This document shows positions 17,901 to 24,039 of a stretch of DNA of 24,039 nucleotides, piece by piece; within the stretch, counting starts at the first letter, position 1, and each line of letters opens with the position of its first letter. Origin of the DNA: Apostichopus parvimensis (taxonomy: Eukaryota > Echinodermata > Holothuroidea > Aspidochirotida > Stichopodidae); the NCBI GenBank assembly GCA_000934455.1, contig KN891905.1, positions 1-24,039 of the forward strand. The letters run 5' to 3'. The notes under the pieces are model-generated. The model was not told the DNA's origin. It saw only the letters and a program-made list of their open reading frames with translations, and searched no databases. The position numbers and the translations under genes are program-made.

Positions 17901-20344
17901 AATTCTGTGTATCATTAATAATCCATCTACAATCAGCGTTGGGAAATGCCCCCGAAAACGTTACACAACACTTAGCTGTAAGGTTTACGTTTTCTTCAAC
18001 TTTCTGTAAGGCTGTCATTTCTGGTCCATCTGAAAGAGGAAGAAAGTCATGATTCACTTTACTGTGCAGTGCATGATGGTAATAATTAAAATTCTAGCCG
18101 GTAATTAGGCGTCGGTACTACAAATTAAAAGAGATCGTCAGAATGACTCGGTTGCGTTAGTATTGAAAATGCATGAAAGTTTGTAATGAATTTTTAAGAA
18201 TAAATGTGTCTTGTTATTTCATTGGAGAACCTATTATCGTACTATTGTACTTATTTCATAAGTAAATGTATTCATAATGAAATCCTACCTTGAACAATAA
18301 GAGTCCACCTACAACTTTCCGATTTACTGTGCAGTTGTAGATGAAGAAGTATTTTGGAACATATATATCTACCAGAATCTTGTAGGGTTACATTTTTAAT
18401 TTGTAAAGATGCAACACTTCCTTCCCTTCCTATGGTGGAAACTCTTCGGTTGTTCTCTATTGTTGATGCTATTTGTGAGTCACCGTGGTACAATGTCTCA
18501 TGATCTCTCCATTTCCATTCCATTCCAAATTCAGAATCGGTGTAGTTAAAGGGACATTCCAACACTGGTGAACTTCCAGCAAGAACAAACTGTGTCTCGG
18601 TATCGTAGTTAGCTGAATGAAAAAAAAATCCTACATATAATCCTACAAAAGAGTTACTTTTGGGAATAGATTTTTCTTACCCACTAAGTCAAAACGTCTT
18701 ATAAGTACGTGACCTATAGTATCAACTCAATTTGAACGAATTTTCTAATCGCATAAAGTTCAACACGGAAGTGGAAAACCCCTTTTACGCCGCAAACGGT
18801 AATAATTGACGCAAAATGTAATACTTACCAGATTTGTAAAAACTCTCGATAATAATAACTTTTGACACAAAATGTAATAATCCTTGACGCAATAATAATC
18901 CTTGCTCGAAGTATAATATAAAAAAAAAATTACCAAAGATGTAATTACTCAAAAATGTAATAACTGTATTAACTTGCAAACACTTTTTTTAATGGACGTC
19001 AAAAGTCACGTGATCACTTTAAAAAAAAATTATAACGAAAAAAGACGAGAGCTGCCCTCATCATCAAGTTGGACATTATGGCGATTCTTTATTCAACAAA
19101 ACTCCTTCCAACGAACAATGTACGTTCTCCAATTCCTTGGGCCAACCTACAGTGGAGGAAGGATTTGATTGAAAGGGCGGAAGAGAAATATCGCATCTTT
19201 CTCTATCTTTTATTTAACTGTTTTTAAATGTTTCCTTAATGGGGCGGGCGGTCTCCCATTGACTATGTTCTGGCTACCTGTTGACCGTCACCTCATGTCC
19301 ACGTAGCCCCTTTATTAACTCATAAGTTACCGCCTCTCATCTAATGGAAACGAATACAAATCCTTTTCTCATTAATCCATCAATACCATCATTCCAGTTG
19401 TATCACCAACCCACCACGCCCCCACCCTACCGTCCCATTTTACGGCAAATCCTTACCATAACTGAAAATTGTAGTCACTTCTCAGCTGATTCTCTTGAAT
19501 CAGGTAAGATTCGGCTGATTCATTTCCAAACCCCAAACTGCTACAATCCAGGCCGTTTGGGCCTCATAAATAATTCGGCCACATTGAGTTCCGAGAACCT
19601 GGTGTCAATTCGTGTTTTTTTTTCGAGGTTGAAACTGGACCCTACGACAATGGCCACCAAATATAGAAAATTTGTGCATATCAGAAAATTACTTAATAGA
19701 AAATTGTTTTGTTTATTACATCTCAGAAATTAATAAATATAACAGTATATGTACATATGAATATTTGGCCAATTCTACTTTAATCATGATTAATCATGAA
19801 AATCTCACGTTTCTTGTTATGACACAAATACAGTAGGCTATTCGGCAAAGAATCACAACGCAACTTTACGTTCTGCTTTGTTACATTATCAGTCGTATTA
19901 CATTATCGATAGTTATTAAATTGTCAGTTACAATACTTGCTTCATGTTAAACCTCGCTGAACCCTTTTAGCCCAATAGATAGAACACTTTGGTTACACCA
20001 CTTGTATTTAATATTCAGGACACACATTGCTGTTACTCCTGGTTGACACAGGTTACCAAAGTTTGCGTTGTTACATTTCTCATTTATATTTCAAAAAGTT
20101 ATTACAAAAATCGTTAAAAGATTATTACATTTTCTGTTAAGATTACATTTTGCGGCGAGATTTATTACATATCTGGATAAGATTACATTTTGCGTCAATT
20201 ATTCCTTTTTGCGGCGTAGCAGCCGCTACCACCCCCACCCCCCTTCCTCCTCACACACACATATATGAGAAAAAGACAGATTAGCAAACCTGATGTAGCA
20301 GATGCTCCTTGGAACGCGATGAAAATGATGCAAATCACATCCAT
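14852..20344 (-). CDS. Gene C: four-Ig type I membrane receptor with short kinase-less tail
   Basis: Exons in transcript order: 20344-20290, 18612-18289, 18029-17739, 17403-17083, 16807-16505, 16067-15978, 15663-15624, 14966-14852. They sum to 1539 nt, 512 residues plus TGA, all junctions in phase. Layout: signal peptide about 1-18, Ig1 (V-set) 19-126, Ig2 127-223, Ig3 224-330, Ig4 331-431, transmembrane about 441-460, and a basic cytoplasmic tail 461-512 without tyrosine. It is closest to gene A: 291-bp Ig2 exon and 90-bp transmembrane exon in both, W-x-W-R-D in Ig1 of both. Its 40-bp juxtamembrane exon matches the size and phase of gene B exon 6, yet no kinase exon follows. It probably pairs with other chains or acts as a decoy or adhesion receptor (inference). 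The Ig exons are firm; exon 1 and the last exon are less certain. Intron 1 contains a 1.43-kb transposon. Confidence 0.83.
15221..15235. repeat. Poly-C tract in gene C intron 7
   Basis: A homopolymer run of C on the plus strand (G on the gene's own strand). No exon was recognised in the surrounding intron 14967-15623. Confidence 0.85.
15624..15663 (-). CDS. Gene C exon 7: 40-bp basic juxtamembrane exon
   Basis: Phase 1 to 2, acceptor ctttgcag, donor CGACG|GTAAAT. Encodes E-R-V-L-S-R-Q-L-R-S-R-F-R. Same size and phase as gene B exon 6, strong positional evidence for a shared origin although the residues have diverged. Confidence 0.7.
15978..16067 (-). CDS. Gene C exon 6: transmembrane segment
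   Basis: 90-bp phase 1-1 exon after acceptor ttttatcttag. It encodes about 20 hydrophobic residues (Y-M-V-L-I-I-S-L-V-A-V-A-A-V-A-S-L-I-C-F) then Arg. Donor CGTG|GTAAGC, almost the same junction as in gene A. Confidence 0.8.
16505..16807 (-). CDS. Gene C exon 5: Ig domain 4, membrane-proximal
   Basis: 303-bp phase 1-1 exon after acceptor aatatttccag. Contains I-M-C-H-A-D-G-Y-P-I-P-N-V-H-L-E-R and T-N-Y-R-C-L-A-Q-N. Several N-x-S/T sequons. Donor CAA A|GTAAGT. Confidence 0.87.
17083..17403 (-). CDS. Gene C exon 4: Ig domain 3 (I-set-like)
   Basis: 321-bp phase 1-1 exon after acceptor ttctacatag, opening H-P-A-H-A-W-W (compare H-P-A-R-A-W-L in gene A). Contains V-T-C-L-S-E-G-Y-P-S-P-V-V-H-L-Q and F-L-R-C-F-A-S-N-N. 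Donor AGT C|GTAAGT. Confidence 0.88.
17739..18029 (-). CDS. Gene C exon 3: Ig domain 2 with extra cysteines
   Basis: 291-bp phase 1-1 exon after acceptor tcctctttcag. Shows A-K-C-C in strand B, C-R-W-I-I in strand C, F-S-C-C-T in strand E and L-K-C-L-V-E-N in strand F: six cysteines in one domain. Donor TTG C|GTAAGT. Confidence 0.88.
18289..18612 (-). CDS. Gene C exon 2: V-set Ig domain 1
   Basis: 324-bp phase 1-1 exon after acceptor tttcattcag. It has both canonical cysteines (V-L-E-C-P-F-N-Y; D-S-G-R-Y-I-C), W-K-W-R-D in strand C, and an additional Cys near the end (S-E-S-C-R-W-T). It ends L-I-V-Q-G. Donor CAAG|GTAGGA. Confidence 0.88.
18786..20218. mobile_element. 1.43-kb DNA transposon or MITE-like element with TIRs, in gene C intron 1
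   Basis: The left end, TACGCCGCAAACGGTAATAA, and the right end read on the other strand, TACGCCGCAAAAAGGAATAA, continue as matching inverted repeats for about 54 bp with a few mismatches and one or two small gaps. Subterminal copies of AATGTAAT occur on the left (18815, 18871, 18954) and as ATTACATT on the right (19897, 20124, 20142, 20182). TA flanks the CGCCGC core at both ends, so a TA target duplication is possible. No transposase is visible; a 129-residue ORF at 19344-19733 is unrecognised. The element is probably non-autonomous and its superfamily is unassigned. Confidence 0.75.
20290..20344 (-). CDS. Gene C exon 1: signal peptide
   Basis: MDVICIIFIAFQGASATS followed by a phase-1 donor TCAG|GTTTGC. 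The length, hydrophobic core and small residues before the end fit a signal peptide, and the phase matches the Ig1 exon 1.7 kb downstream. Further in-frame ATGs lie upstream (M-L-S-M-L-P), so the start could be earlier. The donor is weaker than its neighbours. Confidence 0.6.
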
Positions 20345-21475
20345 TCGTACTTTTCCTTGGATCGATGGATATGGTGGTAACATACTTAGCATATGATAAC
20401 GTAAAACACCATACTAACGCTAAATTACTAGAAACTATTACATTGTACTTTATCATTTGCCATTGCACAGAATAATGAACTAAAATGTACATCAAATATT
20501 GACAGTGCAACTGGAGGTTTTTTATTAATGAAACAAGTTATTGTCGTAATTATGTCGAAAAGTCTCATTAAGTTTAGTTTCACATCAGTTGTTTTATAGT
20601 ATAATCAAGTTAATATTTCATAGGGGTAACTTTCCATTATCCTTCATGAGAGGTCACTACTCACAGTTTTATGGTGGTTGATGTTAAAAAGTTCAACATT
20701 TAAAGATAATGTGCAAAGTACAATTCCGTACTAGAAAATGTGTTGGCGAAACGTTCTCTTTAGCTTTCAGGCGGTAATTTAAGGGGGGGGGGGGGGGGTG
20801 GGGGCGGTGTATAGACTGTACACCCTATCTTGTTTAACTTATGGTCAATGATACGTATTACTGAGAATACTTTTAGGCTAAGGTGTACTACATAGGCTCC
20901 AGCGACCCCAGAGCCAAACCACGGCCTTTACAACAGCTCTATAGTAGCTCTACTCATGCTATATTTGCAGGGGATCAGAAGGTGCTACACATGTGACCAC
21001 AGCCAATGTTTAAAGGGGTTGTGAAGCAGGGCATTGTTTATTGATGCCTCATAACTTTATTTGTTAAATGATGTGATATATGTCGTGTTGCAGTGACACA
21101 CGTCTGCTATTACTATGAAACTTCCTGCCTTTCAAAAAATCCTGCCGGCAAAAACTGTACATTAACATACACTGTACGTTAAATCCACTGCTGGCGTTGC
21201 TTGTTAATAAAAGTTAATGTTGTAAAGAAAGCTTTTATGATATCAGGTGCAACGCAAAACTAATTTACTAATAATTAATAAAACCAACAATATTGTATTA
21301 AATCAAGCTACCAAGAAAACGAAAGCTCACAAGTCAACGCTATAATAATCTCATTTTTTTTAATTAACAATGGGCGAGCTAGCTTCTTTCCTTAAGCAGG
21401 ATGGTTCTGATACTTAAATCTGTGTTACATGAACGTTGATTGTGCCTTTAAATCCATTGTTTATTCTTTAAAGTA
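20345..21475. promoter_or_regulatory. Divergent intergenic region between genes C and D
   Basis: About 1.13 kb between opposing start codons. TATAAA on the minus strand at 20598-20593, about 250 bp before the gene C ATG, is the only core-promoter-like element noticed. A 16-base G run lies at 20783-20798 and continues into TGGGGGCGG. No coding exon was recognised. Confidence 0.5.
20783..20808 (+). repeat. Poly-G tract between genes C and D
   Basis: Sixteen consecutive G, then a T and further G-rich bases. It could form a quadruplex or be a polymerase-slippage tract; its length is likely polymorphic. Confidence 0.8.
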
Positions 21476-21542
21476 ATGGACCTTCTATTGTTTTTGGTTT
21501 CTTTTGCAACGTGTATGTCGGCCTCAACATATTCCTCGCCAG
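21476..21542 (+). CDS. Gene D exon 1: signal peptide
   Basis: MDLLLFLVSFATCMSASTYS with donor CCAG|GTGAGT in phase 1. Typical short secretory signal with a Leu-rich core. Confidence 0.78.
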
Positions 21543-22500
21543 GTGAGTAATAGTTCTGAACATTACAGTTAACGTGACACAAAATGTGTTTTTGTTATGT
21601 CAGTAGAGGAAGGTTTTGATAAAAGATTTCAAAATTAAGTCCTTTCAAATTATTAAAGAAAGTATTATCCGTTCAGATGTTTCAGAAATTTAATAGGGTA
21701 TTGCTCAGTTAAATGTATAAATTTATCACCACCAATCAGTATGAAAACTGCATATCGGCATGAATATTCCGACCATATTCACAACTTACACCTATCTTTA
21801 AGCGACATTGGTCTGTTTACCAATTATGCGATGTCTCATGAATACTATCCAAGTAATCCAATACATATTTATGTCAACAGGGTGGAAAATACAGTGTTTA
21901 GCCCTTAAATATTCTTATAACACAATACGTTTGCATAAAGACTAACGGCATGTCTTAACATTGGAATACAGGTTCAATGTTTTTATCTCTTCCTGAGTGT
22001 AGTTAATATTATGCTTTGGCAAACGATCGTTTATACCAGCAGGGGAGTAACGGTGTTGGTGTGTAGCGCATTTGTAGGATATATTAGAATATATTTACTT
22101 CTGTTTTGCTTGTATACTTTACAAATATCGTTAAATCATGGAATATTTTTTCCATCGATATCTTATTTTGCATTTGACATTGTAGCTGTCCAACAAGGCA
22201 ATATTGAGATACCGGCAATTGTTGGTGGAACTGCCAGAATAGACTGTGTCCTAACATTCCGTACTACAGATGTGACGATACTTTGGGAACACGATGGTAG
22301 TCCTATCTTACGATCAACTCGAGTTTCAGAGTCAACGAACAATCTAAATGTAAAGTATGCCTCAATGTTTTCAAACGACGGTACGGCTGCTTGGTTGAAA
22401 ATATCAGATGTTACATGCGGAGACGCTGGGAAATACACCTGTATTGTTTTCGGGCCAGTCTCTGGAAAAACCAAAACAAGTAGAATACTTAACGTTCAAG
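21476..22500 (+). CDS. Gene D: Ig receptor, first two exons only
   Basis: Exons 21476-21542 and 22186-22500, joined in phase 1, give 127 residues: signal peptide 1-22 and one V-set Ig domain 23-127. The second exon ends in a phase-1 donor CAAG|GTCAGT, so the gene continues; no further Ig or transmembrane exon was found up to the right edge, so the rest lies beyond. The V domain shares L-W-E ... P-I-L-R and a Q-G ending with gene B, and the gene is divergent from gene C just as B is from A. By analogy it may encode a kinase-like receptor, which this window cannot test. Confidence 0.82.
22186..22500 (+). CDS. Gene D exon 2: V-set Ig domain
   Basis: 315-bp phase 1-1 exon after acceptor tgacattgtag. 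Shows A-R-I-D-C in strand B, I-L-W-E-H in strand C, A-W-L-K-I in strand E and D-A-G-K-Y-T-C in strand F. An extra Cys precedes the D-A-G motif (V-T-C-G-D). The open frame extends upstream of the acceptor, but that stretch is intronic. Confidence 0.87.
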
Positions 22501-24004
22501 GTCAGTTGTATTCTCACAATTGACTATAGACTTCTATGATTCTTATTATATAACGTTTATTTCTCTAACACAGCATATTATAATATAATGAATGGCGGCA
22601 AAAAGCCAAAAAAACACCATTATATTGCTTACTAAGAGTTTTGTTAATGGCATGGTAATCTTACCTTCACTGAAAATAGAAAATAGGAAAAAATTAAAAA
22701 TGGCAAGCATCATATGGGATTTCCATGGTGCCGTTGATAAATTAGTGCCTAATTGCATAGACTAACTGTTTTGAGAAAGAAAAATGGGTAGCATTGTTGC
22801 AAGGTTGACGGTGTTACATCTCCTAAATTTTATACAAATTTAATGAAAAAAAAACATGCTGTACGTTCTGGTAATTCAAGGACGAGCGAAGGATTCGATA
22901 TTAGTACTAAATATCCTTTTTTGTAGCATTTGAAAATTTTCTTTACTGTAGTGTAACACCGTATAGCTAAGTCACAAGCTCTGTACATTTTTACTTTCCG
23001 TTTATGAGAAGGAAGTATTGAACATATGCTAGCTATTCTAAAAGTGATATACTATGTTTTAGATTCATTTGCAAATTCCACGTATGTACAATAGCTAGCG
23101 TAATGTATGAGGAGGTGAAAAGGTTTACGATTAAGCAACATGCAGTTGCTGAGGCATATATGCTTATTCTATGAACAAGTTATAGTATTTATCATGTTGA
23201 TGAATAGTAATTTAGGAAAAATAAGTAAATTAGTGTTATTTATTTTCTATCTGTCTTTATTCTTTCCAATACATAGGCTGAGGCAAGTTGCAAGAGTCTG
23301 AAACGCTGATTTCATACAGGGAACGTTACAAATGTGTTTCTATATATATTTTCTGGGCAGATTAACGTAACATAAATTGTTAAGTTTTGACATTTATTGA
23401 TTGCGGAAGAAATTTGGGAAGAAAACATATATTTCTTTACATAAACAATTTTCAATGTAAGACCATTCTATCGAAACTGCCCAGTTTTCATTTCAGTATG
23501 ACCATACGTCGTAACATAATGGTTTGAAGTTCATATTTTTAAACCATAGAGGGAGAAAAATGAACATAGTTTAGATTAGATTTGACCGAAACAACCATAA
23601 CTCAAAATCTTCGTTATTTTCTCACATGCCACCCCTTTTACGCTAGCTATGTAGTTTGTTGTCATTGTGATACCATCATTTGCTACCAAGGTACAGGTTG
23701 TCAAATTAAAGCAATGCTTTTTTATTTTATGTCTTGTTGGATTGACGGTGATTATCATTCCCCTTGAGGTTTCTTATGGAGAGTGTTTATTGTACTATGT
23801 TTTTAGATCAATGTTACAATTTTAACTTTTCAGGATGTTATTTGAAAGGGAATTCATAAAAACGTTTGAAATTTCCTAAGTTGCTTTCTTTTGAGTCAAG
23901 CTTAACCTTGTGTGACAACATGTTCAGAAAACACTCTCGGTACGTTATTTTTTAACAAAGAAGCTAATCATGTACATGATCTATAGGATTTGTAACAATC
24001 TTAT
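22501..24004. other. Gene D intron 2, no exon recognised
   Basis: About 1.5 kb of AT-rich sequence after the gene D donor. No phase-compatible Ig or transmembrane exon was found. Open frames around 23576-23767 exist on both strands, but neither has recognisable domain residues nor convincing splice sites. Confidence 0.5.
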
Positions 24005-24039
24005 CAGCGGCGTAACGCCTATGGGCTCGGACGGGGCAA
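24005..24039 (+). mobile_element. Possible end of a hAT-like repeat cut by the window edge
   Basis: The last 35 bases begin CAGCGGCGTAACGCC and turn abruptly GC-rich. This resembles the CAGTGGCGGAGC ends of the MITE at 13954-14327. Without the other end it is only a suggestion. Confidence 0.25.

Noticed and set aside
18785..18979. Minus-strand open frame with a hydrophobic stretch ending at a good phase-1 donor (TCTG|GTAAGTAT), a possible gene C signal exon
   Set aside because: The donor lies in the terminal inverted repeat of the transposon and the frame is built from its AATGTAAT repeats. The exon at 20344-20290 is a cleaner signal peptide with the right phase.
19344..19733. 129-residue plus-strand ORF
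   Set aside because: Lies inside the TIR element, has no recognisable domain or transposase residues, and its composition looks random.
22163..22474. Minus-strand ORF of 103 residues
   Set aside because: Antisense shadow of the gene D V-set exon.
23576..23767. Overlapping ORFs on both strands near the right edge, considered as the next gene D exon
   Set aside because: No Ig cysteine/tryptophan framework, no hydrophobic span, and no convincing acceptor in the needed phase.

Overview
The window is AT-rich, intron-rich animal nuclear DNA. It contains no operons and no bacterial features. Four genes can be assembled exon by exon from splice signals and matching reading phase. All encode type I membrane proteins of the immunoglobulin (Ig) superfamily: a signal-peptide exon, then one exon per Ig domain (all phase 1 to phase 1), a transmembrane exon, and cytoplasmic exons. 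The non-LTR retrotransposon relic, the hAT-type MITE and the receptor tyrosine kinase-like architecture suggest a marine invertebrate, perhaps an echinoderm-like deuterostome. That assignment is inference and is weak.

Layout. Gene A (minus strand, 4441 to 246, running off the left edge) has a signal peptide, four Ig domains and a transmembrane exon; its cytoplasmic part lies outside the window. Gene B (plus strand, 4907 to 12696, complete, 15 exons, 724 residues) has a signal peptide, three Ig domains, a transmembrane segment and a receptor tyrosine kinase-like domain. That kinase domain has lost nearly every catalytic residue: HPA replaces HRD, AFW replaces DFG, Ala replaces the alpha-C Glu and the glycine loop is gone. 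Gene C (minus strand, 20344 to 14852, apparently complete, 8 exons, 512 residues) has a signal peptide, four Ig domains, a transmembrane segment and a short tail without a kinase. Gene D (plus strand, from 21476, running off the right edge) shows a signal peptide and one V-type Ig domain.

The genes form two head-to-head pairs, A|B with 465 bp between start codons and C|D with about 1.1 kb. Genes B and C converge tail to tail. A resembles C (identical exon sizes for Ig2 and the transmembrane segment, the same W-x-W-R-D motif in Ig1). B resembles D (the L-W-E ... P-I-L-R motif in Ig1). The simplest reading is tandem duplication of an ancestral divergent pair, giving a small cluster of rapidly diverging Ig receptors with different tails. 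This resembles the general layout of paired-receptor or recognition loci, but no function can be proved from sequence alone.

The space between B and C holds a frameshifted non-LTR retrotransposon relic, itself interrupted by a 374-bp hAT-type MITE with a near-perfect 8-bp target duplication. A 1.43-kb element with about 54-bp terminal inverted repeats and internal AATGTAAT repeats sits in intron 1 of gene C. Intron 1 of gene A carries a local tandem duplication whose edge coincides with a splice acceptor. No tRNA, rRNA or CRISPR was seen.
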